Below are positions 44,995 to 53,890 of a DNA stretch of 64,000 nucleotides, one piece after another (the stretch's first letter is position 1; every line of letters starts with the position of its first letter). Below the pieces are notes generated by a model. The model was not told the origin of the DNA and searched no databases. It saw only the letters and a list, made by a program, of their open reading frames with translations. The DNA is from Acidobacteriota bacterium (GTDB lineage: Bacteria > Aquificota > Aquificia > Aquificales > Aquificaceae): assembly GCA_003696155.1 (NCBI GenBank), contig RFFP01000017.1, positions 62,001 to 126,000 of the forward strand, read 5' to 3'. The translations under genes and the position numbers were made by a program.

Positions 44995-45681
44995 TCAAAG
45001 ATACAGCCTAAGTAACTCTTCAAAGCTCTTACTCAGACGGTGGTCATCATGGAGCTCTTTGCAAAGCTTTACCTTAACCTCATTGCAGAAGAGCCTTGAA
45101 TGATCCACTGGAACCACACTGTCCTGTTTGCCATGGAACAGGTAAAGCTCGTAGGGAATATCTCTTGGAAAGTCCACCTCATTGCCCCTTAGTATCTCAT
45201 ATCCTCTTTCCAGTATATCCCTTGCAAACTCCCTATTTATGGTGAGTTCCAGCCCTGTTTCGCACTCCACTATGTGGAGCTCCTCCTTTCCTTCGAGCCA
45301 CCCTTTGCATCCTTCCTCCCCTCCGGCTTCCTGAACTGTAAGACTTAGAGTTGAATAGGAGGGAGCAAAAAGGAAGACCTTGGTAACAGTTTCAGGTCTG
45401 TAAAACTTCAGGTAGTTAAGAGCTACATAGCCACCGTGGGAGCTCCCGGACAGCCAAACCTCACCAAACTTTTGAGAAAATCCCTTAACCAGAGCATCGA
45501 GCACCTCGAGGGTTTCAGTTGTGGTACTTTTGTGGTATTCCATATCCATGGCGAAGAAAGAGAACCTGCCCTCCTTAGCTTTCTTTCTGAGAAGCTCCAC
45601 TTTGGAACCACTTACGTTGCTGGCAAAGCCATGGAGGTGTATTAAAATAACCTTGGGATTGGTGTTTTCAAAGATGAACAT
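44995..45681 (-). CDS. Alpha/beta-hydrolase, putative esterase
   Basis: A 228-residue hydrolase. The oxyanion region LIHLHGFASN is at 13-22, the nucleophile S81 sits in GSSHGG, D187 in HGKQDSVVP and H214 in HDDHRLS complete the triad. No signal peptide is seen, so it is cytoplasmic. It looks like a carboxylesterase or thioesterase, but the substrate is open. Its start lies inside the divergent dolichol-kinase-like gene: both ATGs overlap by 8 bases. Confidence 0.8.
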   Translation of the reverse strand: MFIFENTNPKVILIHLHGFASNVSGSKVELLRKKAKEGRFSFFAMDMEYHKSTTTETLEVLDALVKGFSQKFGEVWLSGSSHGGYVALNYLKFYRPETVTKVFLFAPSYSTLSLTVQEAGGEEGCKGWLEGKEELHIVECETGLELTINREFARDILERGYEILRGNEVDFPRDIPYELYLFHGKQDSVVPVDHSRLFCNEVKVKLCKELHDDHRLSKSFEELLRLYL

Positions 45682-46252
45682 AAAAGAAATTATAGGAGAT
45701 TTAGAGGTCCGTAGAAAGCTCTTTCATATGTTGGCCATTTCTCTTTGGCTTGTACCTTTGCGGTTTTTTAACGGCTCTCTACTCTACATTACCTTCCTAA
45801 TGGTGCTGATTCTCAATTACATGACCGTGCTAGGCGTTGGAAAGGACATGTTTAAACTTTACTATCGCATGGTCTACTTTCTAGAAAGAGAGAGGAACTA
45901 CCAAAAACCTTCTATACAAGCCTTGTGGGCAAATCTGGGCATATTCCTTAGCTTTCTTCTCTTTGGAAGGGAGTGCGCTATGGTTAGCACCCTAGTGCTC
46001 GCTGTGGGGGATGCCTTTGCAAGCATTGTGGGCATGAGGTACGGAAGGAAAAGGATATGGGAAAACAGAACTCTCGAGGGTTCGGTAGCCTTCTTTTTTT
46101 CAAGCTTTCTCGTAATACTTCCTCTTATTGGCTTTTGGAAGGCACTTCTTATAGCCTTTGCCTCTGCCCTTTCTGAAGTCGTGCCTGTAAGGCTGGATGA
46201 CAACCTTATTGTTCCCCTTGTATCTGCTTTGGTCTGTGGGCTTGCAACATGA
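45674..46252 (+). CDS. Dolichol kinase/CTP-dependent lipid kinase-like membrane protein
   Basis: A 192-residue membrane protein with about six helices. RRKLFHMLAISLW near the N-terminus and LAVGDAFASIVGMRYGRKRIW, RTLEGSVAFF in the middle match the CTP-dependent dolichol/phytol kinase and CDP-diglyceride synthase-like superfamily. It would phosphorylate a polyprenol or similar lipid with CTP. I chose ATG 45674 over a longer reading because the family begins near RRKLFH. It overlaps murB by 4 bases, joining it to the cell-wall cluster. Substrate unknown. Confidence 0.8.
   Translation: MNIKEIIGDLEVRRKLFHMLAISLWLVPLRFFNGSLLYITFLMVLILNYMTVLGVGKDMFKLYYRMVYFLERERNYQKPSIQALWANLGIFLSFLLFGRECAMVSTLVLAVGDAFASIVGMRYGRKRIWENRTLEGSVAFFFSSFLVILPLIGFWKALLIAFASALSEVVPVRLDDNLIVPLVSALVCGLAT
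45689..45694 (-). promoter_or_regulatory. TATAAT box of the hydrolase gene inside the neighbouring coding region
   Basis: On the minus strand TATAAT ends 7 bases before the hydrolase ATG and no ribosome-binding site is present. The box lies in the fifth to seventh codons of the divergent gene. Confidence 0.4.
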
Positions 46253-47139
46253 TACTAAGGGGAGTTTCTCTTTCACCGTATACAACTATAGGTATTGGTG
46301 GTATTGGAAGCTATTTTGCTCTGCCAAAGGACCTTGAAGAGCTCAGATACGTTCTGGACTTTGCAAAGGACAGAGGGCTTTCCATCTTTCCCCTTGGGAG
46401 GGGTGCAAACACCATATTCGGGGACTTTGATGGCCTTGTTGTCAGCATGAAAAACTTTAGAGAACTCAGGGTAAAGGAAAGGGATAACCTGTTCTACGTG
46501 TGGGCAGGTAGCGGAGTTCCTCTGAAGGAACTGGTGAGGATAGCTTTAAAAGAAGATCTGGACGGTATGTACAAGCTTGCAGGCTTTCCAGCCACAGTTG
46601 GTGGCGCCGTAGCTATGAACGCCGGAGCTTTTGGCTATGAGATAAGCCAGCATCTCAAAAGGGTCATCTTTTTAGACTGGGATGGTCAGATTCAGACGGC
46701 TAACAGGGAGGAGCTAACCTTTGCCTATAGGTCTTCTCCCTTTCCTGAGCTGGGTATAGTTGTGAATGCGGAGTTTGTCTTTCCGAAAGCTGATTACCGT
46801 ACAAAGCAGGAGTACTCAGTCATAAGGAGCAGGAGGAAAGCAACCCAGCCTATAAACCTTCCAACCTGCGGTTCCACCTTTAAAAACCCGCCTGGTGAAT
46901 ACGCTGGAAGGCTTCTTGAAAAGGTAGGCATGAGGGGCTATAGAGTGGGTGGGGTTTCCTTTTCTGAAAAGCATGCCAACTTCCTTGTGAACTTAGGCGG
47001 TGGAACCTATGAGCAGGTTGTTAGAATATTGGAAGAAGCCAAAAAAAGAGTATACGAGGAGTTTGGGATAGAACTTCAGGAGGAGGTAAGGCTGGTTGAG
47101 AGTGGTAGTCCTTATGGGTGGAAGGTCTGCGGAACGTGA
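46249..47139 (+). CDS. murB: UDP-N-acetylenolpyruvoylglucosamine reductase MurB
   Basis: A 296-residue FAD enzyme that reduces the enolpyruvyl group to give UDP-MurNAc. The FAD-binding RGANTIFGDFDG, GFPATVGGAVAMNAGAFG and the active-site CGSTFKNPPG with GRLLEKVGMRGYRVGG are present. The final ~15 residues extend beyond the family end into the ddl gene, which begins at 47096. Confidence 0.95.
   Translation: MILRGVSLSPYTTIGIGGIGSYFALPKDLEELRYVLDFAKDRGLSIFPLGRGANTIFGDFDGLVVSMKNFRELRVKERDNLFYVWAGSGVPLKELVRIALKEDLDGMYKLAGFPATVGGAVAMNAGAFGYEISQHLKRVIFLDWDGQIQTANREELTFAYRSSPFPELGIVVNAEFVFPKADYRTKQEYSVIRSRRKATQPINLPTCGSTFKNPPGEYAGRLLEKVGMRGYRVGGVSFSEKHANFLVNLGGGTYEQVVRILEEAKKRVYEEFGIELQEEVRLVESGSPYGWKVCGT
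47081..47087 (+). promoter_or_regulatory. Shine-Dalgarno site that fixes a TTG start of ddl
   Basis: AGGAGGT lies 8 bases before TTG 47096. The next candidate, GTG 47102, would be 14 bases away and the first in-frame ATG, 47114, would cut into the conserved N-terminal strand. Confidence 0.6.
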
Positions 47140-47971
47140 AATATCCTTGAGGAGCGGTCGGGCTATTCTGAAAGCCCTTGAGGAGCTCGGGCACGAGGTT
47201 TTTCCCCTTGACCTAACAGATGACCTATGCCAGAAACTTGTGGAGATAAGGCCTGATAAGGTCTTTATTGCCCTTCACGGCACTTACGGAGAGGACGGTA
47301 GAGTTCAGGGTCTTCTGGATGTGCTTAGAATTCCCTATGTGGGCTCGGGTGTTCTCGGAAGTGCCTTGGCAATGGACAAAGATATGACAAAGAAGGTGCT
47401 CAGCTTTCATCACATAAAAACACCCAGGTGGAAAGTAATAAGGTCTGAAAAGGATGACATACACTGGGAAGGCTATCCAGCGGTTGTTAAACCTGCTGAC
47501 CAGGGCTCAAGCGTCGGCCTTTATATTGTGAATAGCCCAGAGGAAGCAAAAGAAGCTGTAAAAAATTGCCTCCAATTTTCAAGAAAGGTCATGATAGAGG
47601 AATTTATAGACGGTGTGGATATAACGGTGGGTATACTTGGAGAAGAGGCCTTACCACCCATAGAGATAAGGCCTGTGAAGGGTGTATATGACTACGAAAG
47701 TAAGTATACCAAGGGTCTGACCGAGTACGTATTCCTAGAAGACGAAAGTTTAGTAAGAAAACTGCAGGATATGGCCCTTGAGGTTCACAGAGCCCTTGAG
47801 CTTAAGGACCTTTCAAGGATAGATTTTAGGCTTTCCAGAGATAGCGTGCCCTACGTACTTGAGGTGAATACCATCCCTGGCATGACGGACCTTAGCCTAT
47901 TTCCAATGGCATGTAGAAAAGCTGGTATTGAGTTTAAAGTTTTATTAAATATGTTATTATATTTAAAGTAA
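47096..47971 (+). CDS. ddl: D-alanine--D-alanine ligase
   Basis: A 291-residue ATP-grasp ligase making the D-Ala-D-Ala dipeptide. The N-terminal VLMGGRSAEREISLRSG, GEDGRVQGLLDVLRIPYVGSG, PAVVKPADQGSSVG and the C-terminal EVNTIPGMTDLSLFP are standard. Initiation at TTG 47096 is supported by AGGAGGT. The gene starts 44 bases inside murB and overlaps ftsQ by 1 base. Confidence 0.95.
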   Translation: MRVVVLMGGRSAEREISLRSGRAILKALEELGHEVFPLDLTDDLCQKLVEIRPDKVFIALHGTYGEDGRVQGLLDVLRIPYVGSGVLGSALAMDKDMTKKVLSFHHIKTPRWKVIRSEKDDIHWEGYPAVVKPADQGSSVGLYIVNSPEEAKEAVKNCLQFSRKVMIEEFIDGVDITVGILGEEALPPIEIRPVKGVYDYESKYTKGLTEYVFLEDESLVRKLQDMALEVHRALELKDLSRIDFRLSRDSVPYVLEVNTIPGMTDLSLFPMACRKAGIEFKVLLNMLLYLK

Positions 47972-48696
47972 TGGGGGGAAAAAATAAGAAAAAAAAGGGG
48001 CGTTTTGTAGAATATGCATTAGCCATATTATGGCTATTCTCCGCTGGTCTTGGCGGTTTTTTTGTGCCTCACTTCACTGACAGCATCCCTTTCTTTAAGG
48101 TTAAAAGGGTTTATGTGGAGGGAACGGAAACCATCCCCCCAGCCCTGATTGCAGAGGAAATCAGTAGACTTAAAAACAACTGGATTTTTATCAACAGTGG
48201 AATACTGTTTAGTAATATAAATAAAAAAACCGGTAATGCGGTAAAGAACGTAAAGCTAGAAAGAATTTTTACAAGGGAAGGGGTAGAACTAAGGGTAAAG
48301 ATAGAGGAGAGAAAACCCTTTGTAACGGTTATAAGGGACGGTGATGTTATATTTTTTGATAGAGATGGTTTTTCCTTTCAGTCTCCTTATACAGATCAAA
48401 CGGAACCCCTATTTTACACTCATGATTTGGAACTCATAAAAGAAAATTTTGACAGTGTTAAATATATTATGGAGGTAATAGGTAGAGTGGAGCATATTAG
48501 CGAAGCATATGTTACAAATATTAACACCCTTATATACACGAAGGAAGGTCTAAAGATAGTGCTTCCATCTCTTGTGTCTCTGGAGAAAGAGGATGTGAAT
48601 AGAATATTAAAGGTCTATAATATAGGTATGGGGGTAAGAGAGATAGATTTGAGTAATCACGGTTTTGCAATAATAAGAGGTGGAGATATGAAATGA
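47971..48696 (+). CDS. ftsQ: Cell division protein FtsQ/DivIB
   Basis: A 241-residue division protein. A basic N-terminus (KNKKKKGR) and one helix at about 15-35 precede a POTRA domain with FKVKRVYVEGTETIPPALI, then the beta domain. Position between ddl and ftsA is the classic order. Its codons are clearly more A+T-rich than the neighbours, notably at 47930-48540. No ribosome site is visible; translation is probably coupled to ddl. Confidence 0.85.
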   Translation: MGGKNKKKKGRFVEYALAILWLFSAGLGGFFVPHFTDSIPFFKVKRVYVEGTETIPPALIAEEISRLKNNWIFINSGILFSNINKKTGNAVKNVKLERIFTREGVELRVKIEERKPFVTVIRDGDVIFFDRDGFSFQSPYTDQTEPLFYTHDLELIKENFDSVKYIMEVIGRVEHISEAYVTNINTLIYTKEGLKIVLPSLVSLEKEDVNRILKVYNIGMGVREIDLSNHGFAIIRGGDMK

Positions 48697-49943
48697 AGCT
48701 TATAACTGCTCTTGATATGGGCACCAGTAAGGTTGTGGCTCTTGCTGGTGAGATAGATACCTTTGGAGACATACACATAATAGGTGTGGGGGAAACCCCA
48801 TCAAAGGGCATAGATAGGGGTTACATAACAAGGCTTGACCTTGCAGTTAACTCTGTACTAACGGCCTTGAAAGAGGCCCAAGAGATGGCTGGGGCCAAGC
48901 TTAGCGGTGCAGTGCTGGGAATTTCAGGACCCACGCTAAAAAGTCAGAATGAGAGGGATACGGTCAGCATAGCCTCCCATCCCGTTGAGATAGACTACAC
49001 ACACATAGAGAGGATAATAGATAGGGCTATTATGAGAGCCAGAGAAGAAGGCTATGAGATAGTAAGTGCCATACCCAGGAGATTCATATTGGATGAGCAA
49101 GAGGGTGTTATGGACCCCATAGGCCTGCTCGGTTCAAAGCTCAGTGCCGAGGTCCATGTTATAAAGGTTGGTGCAAGTCTGCTAAAAAATATAGAAAAGG
49201 TCCTTCATAATGCAGGACTTAACGTCATAGACCGCTTTTTATCTCCCCTTGCCTCTTCCGAGGCAGTTCTCACTAGCGAGGAAAAGGAAGAAGGTGCCCT
49301 AATGCTTGACATGGGGGCGGGACTTACAGACTTTGTCGTCTTTTTGGATGGGTCTGTGCTTCTCACGGGAAGTGTTCCCATGGGTGGGATGAATATAACA
49401 AAGGATATAGCCCACTTTATGAAGATAAACAACGAGCAGGCAGAGAGGATAAAGATAGAAAGCGGATACGCCATCGCCGACCTTGTGAACGAAGCTGAGA
49501 GGATTAAGATAAAACCCAGAGGAGAAGAGAAGGAGATAACGGTAAGTAGAAAACAGCTCGCTGAGGTTATACAGATAAGGCTGGAGGAGATCATGGAGAG
49601 GGTTTCTGAGGCCTTAAACTCCCAGGGTGTAAGTCTTGACTCTATAAATGCTGGTATAGTCATTACCGGTGGTTGTGCCAAGCTTGCAGGCATAAAGGAA
49701 TTATTAGAGAGATACTTTGACCTACCTGTGAGGATAGGCCATCCCATGGGGGTGATAGGTTTGAAGGAAAAAGTGCAAGACCCGACGTATGCAACCTCTG
49801 TGGGGCTTTTAAAACTTGCCCATAAAAGCTTATATATGGAGAAGACACACCATGCAGCGCAGGAAAAAGGTGCGGAACAAAACAGTCTGAGCCTTTCAAG
49901 GTTCATTGAAAGGGTTAGGTCCTTTTTTAAGGACATACTTTAA
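48693..49943 (+). CDS. ftsA: Cell division protein FtsA
   Basis: A 416-residue actin-like protein that anchors FtsZ to the membrane. ALDMGTSKVVALAGE and LMLDMGAGLTDFVVFLDG are the phosphate-binding loops, and GIVITGGCAKLAGIKELLE binds adenosine. The C-terminus has the short membrane-targeting helix (SRFIERVRSFFKDIL). It overlaps ftsQ by 4 bases. Confidence 0.96.
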   Translation: MKLITALDMGTSKVVALAGEIDTFGDIHIIGVGETPSKGIDRGYITRLDLAVNSVLTALKEAQEMAGAKLSGAVLGISGPTLKSQNERDTVSIASHPVEIDYTHIERIIDRAIMRAREEGYEIVSAIPRRFILDEQEGVMDPIGLLGSKLSAEVHVIKVGASLLKNIEKVLHNAGLNVIDRFLSPLASSEAVLTSEEKEEGALMLDMGAGLTDFVVFLDGSVLLTGSVPMGGMNITKDIAHFMKINNEQAERIKIESGYAIADLVNEAERIKIKPRGEEKEITVSRKQLAEVIQIRLEEIMERVSEALNSQGVSLDSINAGIVITGGCAKLAGIKELLERYFDLPVRIGHPMGVIGLKEKVQDPTYATSVGLLKLAHKSLYMEKTHHAAQEKGAEQNSLSLSRFIERVRSFFKDIL

Positions 49944-49963
49944 GAAGAAAGGAGGTGTAAAGC

Positions 49964-51049
49964 ATGGAAGTTATGAACCCTACAAGGATAAAAGTCTTTG
50001 GTATTGGGGGCGGGGGCTCCAATGCGGTAAACAGGATGTATTTGGACGGTATAGAGGGTGTTGACCTTTTTGTTATAAACACCGATGTACAACATCTCTC
50101 TTCCCTTGCTGTTCCCAACAAAATACAGATAGGTGAAAAGGTTACAAAGGGCCTTGGAGCTGGTGCCAAGCCGGAGGTGGGTGAGCAAGCTGCCCTTGAA
50201 GATGTGGATAAGATGAGGGAAGTTCTCCGCAATACAGATATGCTCTTCCTGGCCGTTGGTTTGGGCGGTGGTACGGGAACGGGTGCTGCACCTGTGATAG
50301 CGGAGATCGCCAAGGACATGGGTATACTGACCGTGGCGGTTACCACAAAGCCCTTCAATTTTGAAGGTCCTAAGAGAATGAATGTGGCAAGCGAGGGATT
50401 GGAGAGATTGAAGGAGGTTGTGGATACTTACATAGTGGTTAACAACCAAAAGCTTGTGGAAATGGCCGATAGAAACTTCAGCATAAAGGATGCCTTTAGG
50501 ATGGTAGACGATGTTCTATCCAAGGCGGTACGGGGTATAACAAGTATAGTAGTAACTCCTGCCCTTATAAACGTGGATTTTGCAGACGTTAGGACAGTGA
50601 TGGAGAAGGGGGGCTTGGCCCTTATAGGATTGGGAGAGGGTAAGGGTGATGGAAAGAGGGATTACGCCATAGAGCAGGCTATATCAAGCCCCCTTCTGGA
50701 GGGTAACACCATACAGGGTTCAAGGAGGCTTCTTGTTACCCTGTGGATAAGTGAGGATATACCTTTCAGGGACGTGGAGGAAACCATAAGCAAGATAAGG
50801 GAATCTGCTCATGAGGATGCCCTTATAATCTTCGGTGCAGTCTTGGAGCAGGAAAAGGAAAGCTTTATGAGGGTTGCTGTCGTAGCTACCGACTTTGAGA
50901 ACGCTGTTTCTGCAAGCCAGCTAAAGGTAGTAAAGAGGCCAGAGTTTAAAGAGCCACTTAGAAAGGTTGTACCAGAGCCTATCATAGAGCCCATACAACC
51001 TGAGATTGAAGATATACCAGCGTACCTCAGGAGGAAGAAGAAGCTCTAA
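49964..51049 (+). CDS. ftsZ: Cell division GTPase FtsZ
   Basis: A 361-residue tubulin homologue. The tubulin signature GGGTGTG is at 101-107. The synergy loop NVDFADVRTVM follows and the C-terminal tail ends with IPAYLRRKKKL, the peptide that binds FtsA. GAAAGGAGGTG precedes its ATG. It lies 20 bases after ftsA. Confidence 0.98.
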   Translation: MEVMNPTRIKVFGIGGGGSNAVNRMYLDGIEGVDLFVINTDVQHLSSLAVPNKIQIGEKVTKGLGAGAKPEVGEQAALEDVDKMREVLRNTDMLFLAVGLGGGTGTGAAPVIAEIAKDMGILTVAVTTKPFNFEGPKRMNVASEGLERLKEVVDTYIVVNNQKLVEMADRNFSIKDAFRMVDDVLSKAVRGITSIVVTPALINVDFADVRTVMEKGGLALIGLGEGKGDGKRDYAIEQAISSPLLEGNTIQGSRRLLVTLWISEDIPFRDVEETISKIRESAHEDALIIFGAVLEQEKESFMRVAVVATDFENAVSASQLKVVKRPEFKEPLRKVVPEPIIEPIQPEIEDIPAYLRRKKKL

Positions 51050-51050
51050 C

Positions 51051-51314
51051 ATGAGGCTTTTAAAAACTAAGGGAGATAGGGCTATATCCTTTATAATGGG
51101 TCTTGCTTATGGCTATAGGAATGCCAACCTTGAACTTCATGTCAAAAAAATTGAAGATTTCTCCTATGAAGAGCACGAAAAGGATAGGGTTTATTACATA
51201 GATAGAACGAGCGGAGAACTTCACGAATGCATCACGGATAAAACTACTCACATATGTGCGGTGAGAGAGGATAAAATCAGGGGTAAAGTTATGGTTTTTA
51301 TATACAAAAATTAA
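51051..51314 (+). CDS. Small conserved-looking protein of unknown function after ftsZ
   Basis: An 87-residue protein with its ATG 1 base after the ftsZ stop. I prefer ATG 51051 to an upstream in-frame start inside ftsZ. RLLKTKGDRAISFIMGLAYGYRN and three cysteine/histidine positions (ELHECITDKTTHICAV) are visible. It seems cytoplasmic with no membrane segment. I do not recognise the family; co-transcription with ftsZ is the main clue. Confidence 0.65.
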   Translation: MRLLKTKGDRAISFIMGLAYGYRNANLELHVKKIEDFSYEEHEKDRVYYIDRTSGELHECITDKTTHICAVREDKIRGKVMVFIYKN

Positions 51315-51330
51315 AGTTAAATAAAATAAC

Positions 51331-51359
51331 TTGAATTAACACAACAAGAGAGCTACATT
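51331..51359 (+). promoter_or_regulatory. Promoter of the cus-type operon, leaderless-type
   Basis: TTGAAT (51331-51336) and TACATT (51354-51359) are 17 bases apart. The -10 ends only 6 bases before ATG 51366, so transcription should start at the codon. No Shine-Dalgarno site is present. No clear metal-regulator operator is seen. Confidence 0.65.
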
Positions 51360-51365
51360 AATTCC

Positions 51366-52544
51366 ATGTTTCTTTTCTTACTTTTTATTTTGGTGCAAAT
51401 ATCTGCAAGTTCTGAAATTGAAAAACTCATACTCTATGCCCTTGAAAACTCACCAAGGATAAAGGTTTATGAAAATCTAAAACGCTCTGTAAAACATAGA
51501 GAAAGCTACTCAAAAAACCTGCCCAACCCTTCCCTAGTTGTGGGCCTTAACAACCTTCCTCTAAACAGACCTTATCCCAGCAAGCTTGAGCCCATGAGCA
51601 GTCTGTCCTTTGGTATAGCCCAGATGTACGTACTTCCTATAAAGAGGGAAAAAGAAGCTGACGTATCAATTGCAGAGTTTTTGCTTCTCTCAAGCAGGGA
51701 AGAGCTACTCAAAAGGGAGCTTATAAGGGACATAAGGCTTAAGTATCTTGAATGGCTCTATACCTTTAAGGAGGAGGAGATCTTAAAAAGCATTTTGAAA
51801 GAGATAAGGTCTTTGGAGAAGATAACGGAGGAAAACTACCGATTTGGGAAAGCAACCCTCTCAGACCTTCTTTCTATAAAGGCAGAGGTTATAAGGGTTG
51901 AGAGGGAGATAAGGGCGCTTCAAGAGGAGAGAAGGCTGATGAAGGAAGAGCTTTATTACCTTATAGGTGGGAGTGTTGAGCTAAAAGGAGAGGATTTTAA
52001 GGTGCAAGATGTGGACCTTGAAAGTCTCAAGCCAGAGCTCAGCCCCTATCTAAAGGTTCTGAAGGATGAGATGGAAAGGGTTTTAAAGGAGGTTGAAAGG
52101 GCAAAGGTTGAATACCTACCAGATTTTGAGTTTATGGCTGAATACATGATAAGACCAGGTCTGGACAACATGTTTAGCTTAAGGCTCAGCATGAGCCTGC
52201 CCATAAGGAGGTCAAGAAGGGAAGACCTTATGGTTCTTGAAAAGCTTGAAGAGCTGAGGGCAAAGGAGAAAGAGCTGGAAAATATGATCCTTGAAGTAAG
52301 GAGAAGTATAAACTCTTTGAAGGTTGAAAAAAGCAAAAACCTTGAACTTATGGGGCTTACAAAGAGCCTTCTGGAAGAGAGGGAAAGGGAGCTTAAAGCT
52401 ATGGAAGCCTATTACCGCTTTGGAAGAGTAGACTTTAGGGACTTGCTAAGGCTTCAAAGAGAGCTCTGGGAACTAAGGATGGAGCTCCTAAGGCTGGAGC
52501 TGGAGCTGAAAAAGATTAACTTAAGGGCAGAGGTATTCTTATGA
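51366..52544 (+). CDS. TolC/CusC-type outer-membrane channel
   Basis: A 392-residue outer-membrane efflux protein. The N-terminal signal peptide covers about 1-15. Two copies of the OEP domain follow, each with long coiled helices (EENYRFGKATLSDLLSIKAEV and a similar AYYRFGRVDFRDLLRL near the end), a repeat typical of TolC. It is the first gene of the metal-export operon and overlaps the adaptor by 4 bases. Confidence 0.88.
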   Translation: MFLFLLFILVQISASSEIEKLILYALENSPRIKVYENLKRSVKHRESYSKNLPNPSLVVGLNNLPLNRPYPSKLEPMSSLSFGIAQMYVLPIKREKEADVSIAEFLLLSSREELLKRELIRDIRLKYLEWLYTFKEEEILKSILKEIRSLEKITEENYRFGKATLSDLLSIKAEVIRVEREIRALQEERRLMKEELYYLIGGSVELKGEDFKVQDVDLESLKPELSPYLKVLKDEMERVLKEVERAKVEYLPDFEFMAEYMIRPGLDNMFSLRLSMSLPIRRSRREDLMVLEKLEELRAKEKELENMILEVRRSINSLKVEKSKNLELMGLTKSLLEERERELKAMEAYYRFGRVDFRDLLRLQRELWELRMELLRLELELKKINLRAEVFL

Positions 52545-53890
52545 AAAGACTTGTCGTATTAATCTTAGCCGTTCTTTTTATCGTGCTTACCGTAGGGGTG
52601 CTTTTCTTCTTAAGAGATAAAAAAGATGCCTCAGAAGTACCCTACGGCTATAAGCTCCTTCTAACTTTGGATGGGGGTCTAAGTCTTTACTCCCAAGATG
52701 GAAGATTAAAGGTGGGTAAGAACAGCATATACGTAGTACTAAAGCCAGAGGCTGAGCTAAGAAGCCTTTACTTTTACATGCCCCCCATGCCGGGTATGGG
52801 GGAAATGAGAGAGGACGCTCTTTTGAAGAAGGTCAGAAAGGGCATCTATGAAGGGGTTGTGAACCTGAGCATGGCCGGCTCTTGGCAAGTCATAGCGGAC
52901 ATAGAGGGAAAAATAATTAAAAGAGACCTCTCCATACCCTTTGAAGGTGAAAAGCCTAAAGAAAAGAGAAGCGAAGGTATAAGCTTAGACTATGAAAAGC
53001 TCCAGCTTATAGGTGTTCAGGTGGAGGAGGTGAAAAGGCAGGAGCTTGTGCTCGGCTTTAACGCAGTTGGTTACGTTTCCTACGACCTTTCGAGAACCTA
53101 TGAAGTAAGCTTTCCCTCCGATGTATGGGTTCTTGATACCTTTGGAAGGTTTGAGGGCGAAGTAATTTCAAAGGGAAAACCCATTATGAAGGTGCTGAGT
53201 CCAGAAGTGGAGATAGCAAGGGAGGAGCTAAGAATTGCAAGGGAAATAGGAAAGCAGGAGCTTGAAAAGGCTGTATTGGAAAAGCTCTCCTACTTTAGAG
53301 TTGGGGAGGTTATCAGCTCTCCCCATGGGGGTGTTATCCTTGAAAGAAGAGTCTCACCTGGTAGCTTTCTTAAGGCTGGCGACGTGGCCTACAAAATTGC
53401 AGACTTTTCCAAAATTTGGGTCATAGGGGAAGTTCCTCAAGAGTACGGCAGCCATGTAAGCAAGGGAACGAGAGTGCTAGTAAAACCTGTGGGTTCTTCA
53501 GAAGAGTATATTGGAAAGGTTGACTACATCTTTCCAGAGGCCGATAGGTCCGCAAGGACAGTGAGGGTAAGGATAAGTCTACCTAACAAAAATTTAAAGA
53601 TAAACCAGCTTGTAGACCTTTACTTTGAAAAACCTATAGGTGAGGTACTCGCCGTGCCGGAAAGCGCTGTGGTTGATACAGGAAGGAGGCAGGTGGTATT
53701 CGTAGAGGTGGAAAGGGGGTATTACTTGCCTAAGATTGTAAAGCTTGGGCGTAGGACAGAGGGCTACTACGAGGTGCTTGAAGGCCTCAAAGAGGGCGAT
53801 AGGATAGTTATAAAAGGCACCTTTCTCCTTGACTCTGAGGCAAGGTTAAAGGGTATATATGGAGAAGGGATAAGAGCCCATGAGCACTAA
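52541..53890 (+). CDS. CusB-type adaptor with an extra N-terminal metal-binding domain
   Basis: A 449-residue periplasmic adaptor. A membrane anchor at about 5-25 is followed by a YtkA/FixH-like beta domain at about 36-132, with a Met-rich PPMPGMGEM (M80, M83, M86, M89). Then the usual CusB core: a lipoyl domain in pieces, [20 protein letters not shown], and a C-terminal [15 protein letters not shown] short coil replaces the long one of other adaptors. It overlaps the next gene by 11 bases. The Met pattern supports copper or silver. Confidence 0.86.
   Translation: MKRLVVLILAVLFIVLTVGVLFFLRDKKDASEVPYGYKLLLTLDGGLSLYSQDGRLKVGKNSIYVVLKPEAELRSLYFYMPPMPGMGEMREDALLKKVRKGIYEGVVNLSMAGSWQVIADIEGKIIKRDLSIPFEGEKPKEKRSEGISLDYEKLQLIGVQVEEVKRQELVLGFNAVGYVSYDLSRTYEVSFPSDVWVLDTFGRFEGEVISKGKPIMKVLSPEVEIAREELRIAREIGKQELEKAVLEKLSYFRVGEVISSPHGGVILERRVSPGSFLKAGDVAYKIADFSKIWVIGEVPQEYGSHVSKGTRVLVKPVGSSEEYIGKVDYIFPEADRSARTVRVRISLPNKNLKINQLVDLYFEKPIGEVLAVPESAVVDTGRRQVVFVEVERGYYLPKIVKLGRRTEGYYEVLEGLKEGDRIVIKGTFLLDSEARLKGIYGEGIRAHEH

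Noticed and set aside
45521..45673. A 51-residue N-terminal extension of the dolichol-kinase-like protein
   Set aside because: It lies entirely inside the hydrolase coding region on the other strand, and the family begins at the RRKLFH region close to ATG 45674.
49205..49936. A 243-residue frame antisense to ftsA
   Set aside because: ftsA is unambiguous on the plus strand; the antisense product is Ser- and Phe-rich and has no motif.
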